From Variovorax sp. PMC12 (GTDB taxonomy: Bacteria > Pseudomonadota > Gammaproteobacteria > Burkholderiales > Burkholderiaceae_C): 64,000 bases of DNA. The DNA lies in NCBI RefSeq assembly GCF_003019815.1, contig NZ_CP027773.1:5015501-5079500 (forward strand), in the 5' to 3' direction. Made by a program: the position numbers and the translations under genes. The notes below the pieces were generated by a model. That model did no database searches. It was not told where the DNA came from and was given only the letters and a program-made list of their open reading frames with translations. This document shows positions 52,361-61,077 of this stretch, piece after piece. The stretch's first letter is position 1. Every line of letters begins with the position of its first letter.

Positions 52361-53014
52361 ATGAAGCTCAACAACGTCCCTGAAAGCCTGCCGCCCGCCC
52401 GCAGCACCTACCGCCACGGGGACTTGCGCCGGGCACTGCTGGACGCGGGCATCGAGCTCGCACGCGACGGGGGCCCCGACGCCGTGGTGCTGCGCGAAGC
52501 CACGAGGCGCGCGGGCGTGGTGCCGAATGCCGCCTACCGGCACTTCGGCAGCCGCCAGGAACTGCTGTGGGCCGTGCGGGAGGCGGCCCTGGCCGCGGCA
52601 GCGGGTGCGATGGAAAAGGAACTGGCCGTGCTGCCCTGCGACCAGCCGCCCGCCGACTTCGCGCGCGCCCAGGTGCGCGCCATCGGCACCGCCTATCTGC
52701 GGTTCGCGCAGGCCGAGCCTGGCCTGTTCCGCACCGCGTTCGTGGTTTCCGCCGAAGGCGACGGCCAGCTCGGCCCGGGCAAGGCCGGCGCGAGCGGGCT
52801 GGACCCGTTCCAGCTGCTGGGCAAGGCCATCGACCGGCTGGTGGACGCGGGCGTGCTCGACCCGGCGCGGCGCCCGAATGCCGAATACCTCGCGTGGTCG
52901 TCGGTGCACGGTCTGGCGCTGCTCATCATCGACGGGCCACTGCGCGCCATGCCGCCCGCCGAGACCCACGCGCTGGGCCAGCGCCTCATCGACATGGTCG
53001 AGCGAGGGCTGTAG
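52361..53014 (+). CDS. TetR-family regulator of the VOC/MFS group
   Basis: 217 residues from ATG 52361. HTH at about 18-65 ('VVLREATRRAGVVPNAAYRHF'; quoted recognition region) and a C-terminal TetR domain of WHG type. Its start lies 12 bases after the second operator, so it likely represses itself and the divergent operon. Confidence 0.85.
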   Translation: MKLNNVPESLPPARSTYRHGDLRRALLDAGIELARDGGPDAVVLREATRRAGVVPNAAYRHFGSRQELLWAVREAALAAAAGAMEKELAVLPCDQPPADFARAQVRAIGTAYLRFAQAEPGLFRTAFVVSAEGDGQLGPGKAGASGLDPFQLLGKAIDRLVDAGVLDPARRPNAEYLAWSSVHGLALLIIDGPLRAMPPAETHALGQRLIDMVERGL

Positions 53015-53028
53015 GCGCCCTCAGGCGC

Positions 53029-53520
53029 TCAAAGATAGATCTTCTGCAGCAGGCGGATCAGCGTCTCGCGCTCGCGCGCGGTGAGCCTGGCGCTGGCGTC
53101 GGCCTCGAGCTGCATCACGGCCTGCTCGGCCTCGCGGATCAGCGCATCGCCGGCCGGCGTGAGATACAAGCCCACCGCGCGGCCGTCGTGCGGATGGGGC
53201 CGGCGCTCGATGAGCCCGCGGCTGTCGAGCGTGGCAACCAGGCTCACCAGGTTGGGCGGCAGGATGTCCAGCGTGCTGCACAGCTGCCGCGACGTGGCGC
53301 CCGGGTTGTGCGCCAGCAGCGACAGCACCGAGAAATCGATCTGCTTGAGCCCATAGGGCGCCATGCGTTCCGCGAAGAAGTCGCTGACGATCAGCCATGC
53401 GCGGCGGGCGTTGTAGCCGACCAGGGTTTCGAGCATGCGCGCGTCGAGCCGGTCCGCCTTGCCCGGCGGCGCGATGCTCGGCTCGCTTTTCGCGGGAGCG
53501 GATTTCGAAGAGGAAGGCAT
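53029..53520 (-). CDS. MarR-family regulator
   Basis: 163 residues from ATG 53520 (MPSSSKSAPA). Winged helix with 'GATSRQLCSTLDILPPNLVS' and 'ERRPHPHDGRAVGLYLTPAG'. Last gene of the minus-strand hydroxycinnamate group; MarR proteins next to feruloyl-CoA synthetase genes often respond to the CoA thioester (known for FerR/FerC types). Effector here inferred only. Confidence 0.85.
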   Translation of the reverse strand: MPSSSKSAPAKSEPSIAPPGKADRLDARMLETLVGYNARRAWLIVSDFFAERMAPYGLKQIDFSVLSLLAHNPGATSRQLCSTLDILPPNLVSLVATLDSRGLIERRPHPHDGRAVGLYLTPAGDALIREAEQAVMQLEADASARLTARERETLIRLLQKIYL

Positions 53521-53555
53521 GGCCCGAGCGTACCGCGTGAATGTTGCCCGGCAGC

Positions 53556-55301
53556 CTAGCGCGCGACAGCCTGCGGCTGCGCCGCGTGGGTCAGCGCGAC
53601 CGTCTCGCAGGCCCGCTTGACGATGCCCAGCCGCATCTCGAACTCCGGCAGCGCCCAGCGCCGGAAGGCCGCCGCCACCCGTGCCCTCGCGCTGTCTTGC
53701 GGCGCCGCCGCCTCGATGCGCGCCCAGGCCCAGGCCAGCATCGTGAGCATCGCCACGCGCAGGTAGTCGTCCGCCACTTCGCAGGGTAGCGCCGGGTTGG
53801 CGTGCGCGGCCATCGCGACCGTGGTGCCCAGGTAGCGTAGCTGCGCGAGCCGGCGCTGCACGTCGGCATCGGCCTCGCGCGAGGCGTCGAGCGTGTCGCG
53901 CATCTCGAGCAGCACCGCCGACATGCCGGCGCCGCCGTCGGGCAGCACCTTGCGCACCAGCAGGTCGATGGCCTGGATCTCGTTGGTGCCCTCGTAGATC
54001 ATGGTCACGCGCGAGTCGCGCACGATCTGTTCGATGCCCCATTCGCGCACGTAGCCATGCCCGCCGAACACTTGCAGGCATTCGCTCGCACCCAGAAAGG
54101 CCTGCTGCGTACACGCCGCCTTGAGCACCGGCGTGACGAACGAGCACCAGCGCTGCGCGCGCTCGCGGGCCTTCGGGTCGGCGTCGTGCGCGGCCACGTC
54201 GAGCATCAGCGCGCTGCGGTAGGCGAGGGTGCGCGCGCCGTCGATCCAGGCGCGCTGCGTGTCGAGGATGCGGCGCACCGCCGGGTGCTCGGCGATCAGG
54301 TCCGCGCTTTCGTTGCCGCGGCTCGCGGGCACGGGGCCGGGCGCGCGCATCTGGCGGCGCTCGGCGGCATAGGCGTCGGCCTTCTGCCAGGCGGCGTCGA
54401 GCAGGCCGATGCCCTGCAGCGCCACATGCAGGCGCGCCGAATTCATCATCACGAACATCGCGGCCAGCCCGCGCCCCGGCTCGCCGACCAGCCAGCCGGT
54501 GGCGTCGTCGAAGCGCATCGTGCAGGTCGGGCTGCCGTGCAGGCCCATCTTTTCCTCGATGCGTTCGCAGTGCACCGCGTTGCGCGTGCCGTCGGGCAGC
54601 AGCTTGGGCACGAGCGCCAGCGACAGGCCCTTGGGGCCGGCCGGTGCGTCGGGCAGGCGGCACAGCACCAGGTGCACGATGTTCGGCGTCAGGTCGTGCT
54701 CGCCGCCGGAAATGAAGATCTTGCCGCCGCTCACGCGCAGGCTGCCGTCGGCCTGTGGCACGGCGCGCGTGCGCACCTGGCCCAGGTCGCTGCCCGCATG
54801 CGCCTCGGTGAGGCACATGGTGGCCAGCCACTCGCCGGTCGCGATCTTCGGTACATAGCGCTGCTTCAGCTCGTCGCTGCCGTGGTGCTTGAGGCAGGCG
54901 TAGGCGCCGTGCAGCAGGCCGGGCGCCATCGTGAAGCCGTGGTTGGCGGCGGCCAGCCATTCGTAGAGCACGGCCTCGAGCACGGCGGGCAGGCCCTGTC
55001 CGCCGTCTTCGGTCGCGGCCGAAAGAGCGGGCCAGCCGCCGTCGACGAAGGCCTGGTAGGCCTCGCGAAAGCCCGGCGGGCTGGTCACTTCGCCGCCGGC
55101 AAAACGGCAGCCGGTCTCGTCGCCGGTCCGGTTCAGCGGCGCGATCACCTCGCCAACGAAGCGCCCCGCCTCCTCCAGCACCTGCGACTGCAGCGCTTCG
55201 TCAACCTCGGCGAAAGGCGCGAGCGCGGCCAGGCGCGTGGGCGCATCGAGCGCCGCGTTCAGCAGGAATCGGACATCTTCGGGGCGGGGCTTGTAATCCA
55301 T
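53556..55301 (-). CDS. Acyl-CoA dehydrogenase, large DmdC-like type
   Basis: 581 residues, the long form with an extra C-terminal domain. 'MCLTEAHAGSDLGQVRTRAV', 'GGKIFISGGEHDLTPNIVHL' and 'VTMIYEGTNEIQAIDLLVRK' (active-site Glu in YEGTNEIQ) mark it. FAD-dependent alpha,beta-dehydrogenation of an acyl-CoA. Start ATG 55301 (MDYKPRPEDV), 14 bases after the esterase stop. With the CoA synthetase upstream it may take part in side-chain shortening of phenylpropanoids (inference). Confidence 0.85.
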   Translation of the reverse strand: MDYKPRPEDVRFLLNAALDAPTRLAALAPFAEVDEALQSQVLEEAGRFVGEVIAPLNRTGDETGCRFAGGEVTSPPGFREAYQAFVDGGWPALSAATEDGGQGLPAVLEAVLYEWLAAANHGFTMAPGLLHGAYACLKHHGSDELKQRYVPKIATGEWLATMCLTEAHAGSDLGQVRTRAVPQADGSLRVSGGKIFISGGEHDLTPNIVHLVLCRLPDAPAGPKGLSLALVPKLLPDGTRNAVHCERIEEKMGLHGSPTCTMRFDDATGWLVGEPGRGLAAMFVMMNSARLHVALQGIGLLDAAWQKADAYAAERRQMRAPGPVPASRGNESADLIAEHPAVRRILDTQRAWIDGARTLAYRSALMLDVAAHDADPKARERAQRWCSFVTPVLKAACTQQAFLGASECLQVFGGHGYVREWGIEQIVRDSRVTMIYEGTNEIQAIDLLVRKVLPDGGAGMSAVLLEMRDTLDASREADADVQRRLAQLRYLGTTVAMAAHANPALPCEVADDYLRVAMLTMLAWAWARIEAAAPQDSARARVAAAFRRWALPEFEMRLGIVKRACETVALTHAAQPQAVAR

Positions 55302-55315
55302 GGGGGTTCGGAAAT

Positions 55316-57052
55316 CTAGGGAGAAGGCGGCTTGCAGGCGAAGCTGCTTGCGCGCTCGGTGTCGCCGCCGGTGTATGTGGCGACTTGCGGATAGGGGCAC
55401 AGCGGGCGCGTGCGCTGCGGCGACCAGCTGGCCGGCACTTCGGCGTTCGGCACGGGCGTGCCGGCACCGCGCGCGGAAGCGGTGATCGACGCGGGCGCCT
55501 TGCCCTGTTCGACCCAGTCGACCAGCGCGCTGAGCATGTCGAACTGGTCAGTGGCGGGGCCGCCCGAGCAGTGGTTCATGCCCGGCACGGGGAAGTAGCG
55601 CGCGAACGAGGATGCATCGCCGCCGTTCGCGGCCTGCACGCGCTCGTACCAGGCGGCGGTGTCGTCCGACGAGAACACCGGGTCGCTGGTGCCGTGGTAG
55701 ACGATCATGCGGCCGCCCTTGTCGCGCAGCGCACCCAGGTTGGCCGCGTCCGGCGGCGTCATGAACGACAGCGCCGACTCGCGGAACACGCCGTCCGTCG
55801 CGGCGATGCGCGGCGCGTCGCGGTCCATGTCGAAGCCCAGCGCGAACGGCAGGCCCTGCGGCCGGTCGGCCAGCGGCGGCGTGCTGAAGATGAAGGCCAC
55901 GGCGCCCGCGTCGCGCGTCGCCGGGCTCGCGAACTTCCATTCGCGCCAGTTGCCGCCGCTCACGCCCGCGTCGAACGGGAAGCTGCTGTAGATCGGCTGG
56001 CCCGCGCTGTTGCGCGCGCCCTTGAACACGTTGGCCAGCGCATTCTTCTGCGGCGCGCTGAGGCACATGCCGTCGCGCGTGCCTGCGGCGCAGGTGGGAA
56101 CGTCGCGCTGGATGTCGAAGCGCGTTTTGCAGGCCTGCACGTTCGACACGATGCCGTCGGCCAGGCCGTCGAGCGCGTCGCAGCGCGCCAGCACCTTGTC
56201 GGCCACCAGCTTCAGCTCGGCCGGGGTGAAGGCGCTTTGCAGGTCGGGCTGGCCGGCGGGCGTCTTCGCGCTGGCCACGGCGGCGTATTGCTGCGCGCCA
56301 TAGAGCTGCGCCACGGCCGCCTTCGGCAGGTTGAAACCGGGGTCGCCCGCGAGGATGCCGTCGTACTGCTGCGACGAGCGCACCGCGGCCACCATCGCAT
56401 GCCGCCCGCCGTTCGAGCAGCCGCCGAAGTAGGAGCGGTCGGGGCCGCGGCCGTAGGCCTTGGCGATGAGGTTCTTCGCCATCGGCGTGAGCTGCGCGAC
56501 CGCGTTGTAGCCGTAATCGAGCCGCGCCTGCGGGTCGAGCCCGAAGCGCGGGCCCATCGAACCCGCATGGCCGGCGTCTGAGCTGATGACGGCAAAACCC
56601 ATCTGCAGTGCGCTGCTGCGCGGGCCGCCGCCGCCGATGCCGCCGAGCGCGGGCACCACCACGCCGTCGAGCCCGCCGTTGGCCTGGTAGAAAAAGCGGC
56701 CGTTCCATGCCACGGGCAGCCGCATCTCGAAGCCGACGGCGTAGCGCTGGTTGTCGACCGGGCTGGTGCGCTCGTTCATGCGGCCTTGCACCAGGCAGTG
56801 CGCGGGCGCCGCCATCGCGACGCCGCCGACCGTGACCATGCCGGCCGGCACGTCGGTGACGGCGGTGTAGACCGTGCCCGGCAGCGCCGCGCGCGTGGTC
56901 AGGTCGGCGCAGGCCTGCAGCGTACCGGGCCGCGCGGCGGCCAGCGGCGTATGCGGGGCGGGTGGGCGCCCCGCGCAAGCCGCGAGCAGCGTGGCAACGC
57001 CGAGCGCGCTCGCGCACAGGCCGAATGTGAAGTGGCGCCGATGTCTCGTCAT
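55316..57052 (-). CDS. Tannase / feruloyl esterase family lipoprotein
   Basis: 578 residues. Lipobox LLAAC with Cys26. Catalytic Ser213 in 'GGCSNGGRHAM', Asp in 'YHGTSDPVFSSDD' and His in 'VPGMNHCSGG' form the tannase/feruloyl esterase triad, and paired cysteines fit the family. It would free ferulate or related acids from plant esters at the cell surface. Start ATG 57052; the longer open frame runs into the livF gene. Confidence 0.88.
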   Translation of the reverse strand: MTRHRRHFTFGLCASALGVATLLAACAGRPPAPHTPLAAARPGTLQACADLTTRAALPGTVYTAVTDVPAGMVTVGGVAMAAPAHCLVQGRMNERTSPVDNQRYAVGFEMRLPVAWNGRFFYQANGGLDGVVVPALGGIGGGGPRSSALQMGFAVISSDAGHAGSMGPRFGLDPQARLDYGYNAVAQLTPMAKNLIAKAYGRGPDRSYFGGCSNGGRHAMVAAVRSSQQYDGILAGDPGFNLPKAAVAQLYGAQQYAAVASAKTPAGQPDLQSAFTPAELKLVADKVLARCDALDGLADGIVSNVQACKTRFDIQRDVPTCAAGTRDGMCLSAPQKNALANVFKGARNSAGQPIYSSFPFDAGVSGGNWREWKFASPATRDAGAVAFIFSTPPLADRPQGLPFALGFDMDRDAPRIAATDGVFRESALSFMTPPDAANLGALRDKGGRMIVYHGTSDPVFSSDDTAAWYERVQAANGGDASSFARYFPVPGMNHCSGGPATDQFDMLSALVDWVEQGKAPASITASARGAGTPVPNAEVPASWSPQRTRPLCPYPQVATYTGGDTERASSFACKPPSP

Positions 57053-57105
57053 GTCGTCTCCTTGCCGCGTGCGCGGCGGGTGTCTCGGTCGATCTTCTTT
57101 TCTCG

Positions 57106-57840
57106 TCAGGCGGCCTTGCGTGCCGCGCCCAGGTAGGTGTCGATCACGCGCGAATCGACCGCGAGCTTGCGTGCCTCGCCCTCGAGGCTCACGCTGCCCA
57201 TTTCGAGCACATAGCCGTGGTCCGCCACTTCGAGCGCGGCGCGCGCGTTCTGCTCCACCAGCAGAATGGTCACGCCCGTGGCGCGCAGCGCATCGACCGT
57301 GCGGAAGATCTCCTGCACCACCAGCGGCGCCAGCCCCAGGCTGGGTTCGTCGAGCATCAGCAGCGTGGGGCGCGACATCAGCGCGCGGCCCACCGCCAGC
57401 ATCTGCCGCTCGCCGCCGGAGAGCGTGCCGGCCAGCTGCGCGCGCCGCTCCTTCAGGCGCGGGAACAGCGTGTAGACCTCGTCGATGCGGTCGCGCCACT
57501 GCTTGTTGCGCAGCCGCACCTGGCGGAACGCGCCGAGCACGAGGTTGTCTTCGACCGGCATGGTGCCGAACAGCTCGCGTTTCTCCGGCACCAGCGCAAT
57601 GCCGAGCATCACGCGTTCCTCGAGCGTCATCGCCGAGATGGGCTGGCCCTTGAACTCGATGACGCCCTTGGAGGGCAGCACGCCCATCAGCGCGTTGAGC
57701 AGTGTCGACTTGCCCGCGCCGTTCGGCCCGATCACGGTGACGACGCGGCCCTGGTCGGCCTGCAGGTCGATGCCGTGCAGCACCTCGGCGCGCCCGTAGC
57801 CGGCGTGCAGGTCGCGTATGCGAAGCAGGGGTGTCGTCAT
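57106..57840 (-). CDS. livF: ABC transporter ATPase (LivF type)
   Basis: 244 residues. Walker A 'GPNGAGKST', LivF-type signature 'LSGGERQMLAVGRAL' and Walker B 'LLMLDEPSLGLAP' are clear. One base separates its ATG from the stop of the fused livM-livG gene. ATPase partner of the Liv system in the hydroxycinnamate group. Confidence 0.9.
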   Translation of the reverse strand: MTTPLLRIRDLHAGYGRAEVLHGIDLQADQGRVVTVIGPNGAGKSTLLNALMGVLPSKGVIEFKGQPISAMTLEERVMLGIALVPEKRELFGTMPVEDNLVLGAFRQVRLRNKQWRDRIDEVYTLFPRLKERRAQLAGTLSGGERQMLAVGRALMSRPTLLMLDEPSLGLAPLVVQEIFRTVDALRATGVTILLVEQNARAALEVADHGYVLEMGSVSLEGEARKLAVDSRVIDTYLGAARKAA

Positions 57841-57841
57841 G

Positions 57842-59653
57842 TCAATGTTCCGTTCCCAGGTACGCGGCGCGCACCTTGTCGCTGTTCTGCACCTCGGCGG
57901 GCGTGCCCTCCATCAGGTGGGTGCCGAACTCCATCACCACGATGTGGTCGCAGATGTCCATCACCAGCCCCATGTCGTGCTCGACCAGCAGGATGCTCAT
58001 GCCCTCGTCGCGCAATTGCCGCAGCACCTTGCCCAGCGCTTCCTTTTCCTTGTGGCGCAGGCCGGCCGCGGGCTCGTCGAGCAGCAGCAGGGCCGGGTCG
58101 GCGCACAGCGCGCGTGCGATCTCCAGCAGGCGCTGCTGGCCCATGGCCAGGTTGCCCGCCAGTTCGTGCAGGTAGTCGCCCATGCCCACGCGCCGCAGCT
58201 GACGCTCGGCCTCGCGGAACAGCGCGCGCTCTTCCTGGCGGTCGATGCGCAGCATGGCCGCGACGGCGCCCTTGCGGCCGCGCAGGTGCGCGCCCAGGGC
58301 CACGTTCTCCAGCACCGTCATGTCCGCCACCATCTTCACGTGCTGGAAGGTGCGCGACACGCCGCGCTGCGCGATCTGCCGCGCGCCCAGCCCGCCGATG
58401 GCCTCGCCGCGGAAGCGCACCGCGCCGCCCGAGAGGCCGAGCACGCCGGTGATCAGGTTGAAGGTGGTCGACTTGCCCGCGCCGTTCGGCCCGATCAGGC
58501 CGACGATCTGGCCGGCGCGCGTCTGGAAGCTGATGTCGTTCACCGCCACCAGCCCGCCGAAGGTCTTGCGGATGGCCTGCACGTCGAGCACCACATCGCC
58601 TGCGGCCGGCTTGGCGCGCGCGGGCAGGTCCCTGGCGTGCTGCCAGTCGACGCTGCGGCGCGGGCGCGGCAGGCGCCGGTCGACGAAGGCCCAGAGGCCC
58701 TCGGGCAGGTACTTGAGCACCAGCACGATCATGATGCCGAACACGATCAGCTCGTAGCTGCCGGCCGTGCCGATGAGCTTGGGCAGCAGCACCTGCAGCT
58801 GGTCTTCGAGCAGCTTGACCACGCCCGCGCCGGCAATGGCGCCCCACACGTGGGCCGCGCCGCCGAGCACCGCCATGAACAGGTACTCGATGCCCATCTT
58901 CAGCCCGAAGGGCGAGGGGTTCACCGTGCGCTGGAAGTGCGCGAACAGCCAGCCAGAGATGGAGGCCAGCATGGCCGCCAGCACGAAGATGCCGATCTTG
59001 AAGCGCAGCGTGTTCACGCCCATGGCCTCGGCCATCTGCGAGCCGCCGGCCAGGGAGCGAATGGCGCGGCCGCTGCGCGAGTCGAGCAGGCGTATCACCG
59101 CGAATGCCGCGACGATCGCGATGACCCAGACCACGCCGTAGAAGAACCGCTGCTGGCCGAACTCGAAGCCGAACAGCGACAGGCCCTTGACGCCCAGGAT
59201 GCCGTCGTACTTGCCCAGCGCGTCGAGGTTGCCCATCAGGTAGTACAGCGACAGCGCCCAGGCGATGGTGGCCAGCGGCAGGTAGTGGCCCGACATGCGC
59301 AGCGTGATGGCGCCGATGATCGAGGCGCTGACGCCGGTGAGCGCCAGCCCGATGAAGAGCGTGACCCAGGGCGACAGCCCCGTGTTCACCGTCAGGTAGG
59401 CCGTGGTGTACGCACCGATGCCGACGAAGGCGGCCTGCCCGAACGAGGTGAGGCCGCCCACGCCGGTGAGCAGCACGAGGCCCAGCACCGGCAGGGTGTA
59501 GATGCCGATGTAGTTGAGCTGGATGATCCAGAAGTCGGGCAGCGGCAGGAACGGCAGCACGGCCAGCACCAGGATCAGCGCGAGCGGGCCCCAGGTGCGC
59601 AGTGCGCTCTTGTCGGGCGCCTGGGGCGGCGTTGTGTTGATTAGCGCTTCCAT
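57842..59653 (-). CDS. Fused LivM permease - LivG ATPase
   Basis: 603 residues from ATG 59653 (MEALINTTPP). Residues about 1-340 are a LivM permease ('LLTGVGGLTSFGQAAFVGIG', 'AVLGGAAHVWGAIAGAGVV'). Residues about 355-603 are a LivG ATPase ('LIGPNGAGKSTTFNLITGVL', 'LAMGQQRLLEIARAL', 'LLLLDEPAAGL'). The junction is a short Pro/Arg-rich linker without a stop. Such fusions occur in Burkholderiales. Confidence 0.9.
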   Translation of the reverse strand: MEALINTTPPQAPDKSALRTWGPLALILVLAVLPFLPLPDFWIIQLNYIGIYTLPVLGLVLLTGVGGLTSFGQAAFVGIGAYTTAYLTVNTGLSPWVTLFIGLALTGVSASIIGAITLRMSGHYLPLATIAWALSLYYLMGNLDALGKYDGILGVKGLSLFGFEFGQQRFFYGVVWVIAIVAAFAVIRLLDSRSGRAIRSLAGGSQMAEAMGVNTLRFKIGIFVLAAMLASISGWLFAHFQRTVNPSPFGLKMGIEYLFMAVLGGAAHVWGAIAGAGVVKLLEDQLQVLLPKLIGTAGSYELIVFGIMIVLVLKYLPEGLWAFVDRRLPRPRRSVDWQHARDLPARAKPAAGDVVLDVQAIRKTFGGLVAVNDISFQTRAGQIVGLIGPNGAGKSTTFNLITGVLGLSGGAVRFRGEAIGGLGARQIAQRGVSRTFQHVKMVADMTVLENVALGAHLRGRKGAVAAMLRIDRQEERALFREAERQLRRVGMGDYLHELAGNLAMGQQRLLEIARALCADPALLLLDEPAAGLRHKEKEALGKVLRQLRDEGMSILLVEHDMGLVMDICDHIVVMEFGTHLMEGTPAEVQNSDKVRAAYLGTEH

Positions 59654-59730
59654 GTCAGTGATCCGTTGCGCGTTGTCTTTGCTTGCTTGTCGTTTTTGTC
59701 GTTGGTTTGTTCGGGGCTTGTGCACAGGCC

Positions 59731-59955
59731 ACCGGGTACTCCCCTCCGCGAATGTCCCCCGGGGCTGCGCCCCTCCTCCTTTATTTCGCTGCGGGGAGCA
59801 CCCGGCGCCCTGTGCACAGGGCACGCTGCCGGTTCGAAGCCGATCAACCAGCGCTCTGTCCAACGATCACGACGGCGGGGTGCCTTGCGCAGCGAAATAA
59901 AGGAGGAGGCCGCAGGCCGGGGGAAATTCGCGGAGCAAGGTACCCCGTCGGCGTG
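59731..59955. repeat. Large inverted repeat inside the liv operon
   Basis: Arms at about 59731-59805 and 59874-59955 are inverted copies, sharing GCGAAT-TCCCCCGG blocks and CCTCCTCCTTTATTTCGCTG. The spacer of about 70 bases and the left flank carry TGTGCACAGG palindromes. It fills most of the 352-base gap between livH and the livM-livG fusion. No gene is seen; two plus-strand open frames there are repeat translations. Confidence 0.75.
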
Positions 59956-60005
59956 AGCGCGCCCCGAATGACCCATGGAGCGACAAACATGAGAAGGGAT
60001 GTTCA

Positions 60006-61046
60006 TCAGTGCTCCTCGTCCGAATGCCCGCTGCGCAAAGAACGCCACAGCAGCACCGGCAGGATGATGGTGAACACGATCACCTCCTTGAACGAGCTCG
60101 CCCAGAAAGAGCCGAAGGCCTCGATCACGCCCACCGCCAGCGCACCGATCAGCGCGCCCGGATAGCTCGCCAGGCCCGCGATCACGCCGGCGACGAAGCC
60201 CTTCAGGCCGATGAGAAAACCCGAGTCGTAGAACACCGTCGTCGTCGGCCCGATCAGGAGCCCCGACAACGCGCCGATCAGCGCCGCCATCGCGAACGTG
60301 AGCTGCCCCGCCGCCTGCGTCGAGATGCCCATCAGCCGCGCGCCGAGCCGGTTCACCGCCGTCGCGCGCAGCGCCTTGCCATACAGGCTGCGCTCGAAGA
60401 AAAGCCACAGCAGCACGATCAGCGCCGCCGACACGCCGAAGATGATCAGCGCCTGCCCGCTCACGTTCAGCGGCCCCAGCGCCATGCGCTCGTCCCAGAA
60501 CGGCGGATTGCGGAAGCCCTCGGCGCCGAAGAACAGCAGGCCCAGCCCCGTCATCGCGAAATGCACGCCCACCGACACGATCAGCAGCACCAGCGAACTC
60601 GCGCCCGCCAGCGATTGGTAAGCCACCCGGTACACCAGCGGCCCGAAAGCCGTGACGATGAACACCGTGAGCAGCGCCTGCACGCCGATGGGCAGGTTGC
60701 GCGGGCCGGCCCAGGCCGACACCGCGCAGACCACGGCCGGCAGCGCGAAGGTGCGCAGCGCGGCTTTCAGCCCGGCCGCCGCGCTGCCGCTGTGGCGCCA
60801 GACGCTCACCAGGTCCATCAGCGCGGCGACGCCGGCCAGGATCAGCAGCAGCCACACCGTGCCCGGCGTCTTGCCGGTCTGGAAGATCGCCAGCGTCAGC
60901 GCGCCGTACGCCACGAATTCGCCCTGCGGGATGAAGATGACGCGGGTCACCGTGAAGACGAGCACGATGCCCATGCCCAGCAGGGCATAGATCGCGCCAT
61001 TGGTGAGTCCGTCCAGCGTCAGGATGCTGGCGATCGAGAGATCCAT
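60006..61046 (-). CDS. livH: ABC transporter permease (LivH type)
   Basis: 346 residues, about nine or ten helices. 'GLTNGAIYALLGMGIVLVFT' at the start and 'GFVAGVIAGLASYPGALIGA' near the end mark LivH. It is longer than the livH at 18302 by an insert of about 60 residues near residue 75-130. Lies 31 bases after the binding-protein gene. Confidence 0.88.
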   Translation of the reverse strand: MDLSIASILTLDGLTNGAIYALLGMGIVLVFTVTRVIFIPQGEFVAYGALTLAIFQTGKTPGTVWLLLILAGVAALMDLVSVWRHSGSAAAGLKAALRTFALPAVVCAVSAWAGPRNLPIGVQALLTVFIVTAFGPLVYRVAYQSLAGASSLVLLIVSVGVHFAMTGLGLLFFGAEGFRNPPFWDERMALGPLNVSGQALIIFGVSAALIVLLWLFFERSLYGKALRATAVNRLGARLMGISTQAAGQLTFAMAALIGALSGLLIGPTTTVFYDSGFLIGLKGFVAGVIAGLASYPGALIGALAVGVIEAFGSFWASSFKEVIVFTIILPVLLWRSLRSGHSDEEH

Positions 61047-61077
61047 GGCGTGTGTGTGGTGCGGCTGGAGAAAGGGT

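Noticed and set aside
59666..60165. Plus-strand coding frames between livH and livM-livG
   Set aside because: They are translations of an inverted repeat, without ribosome sites or homology.
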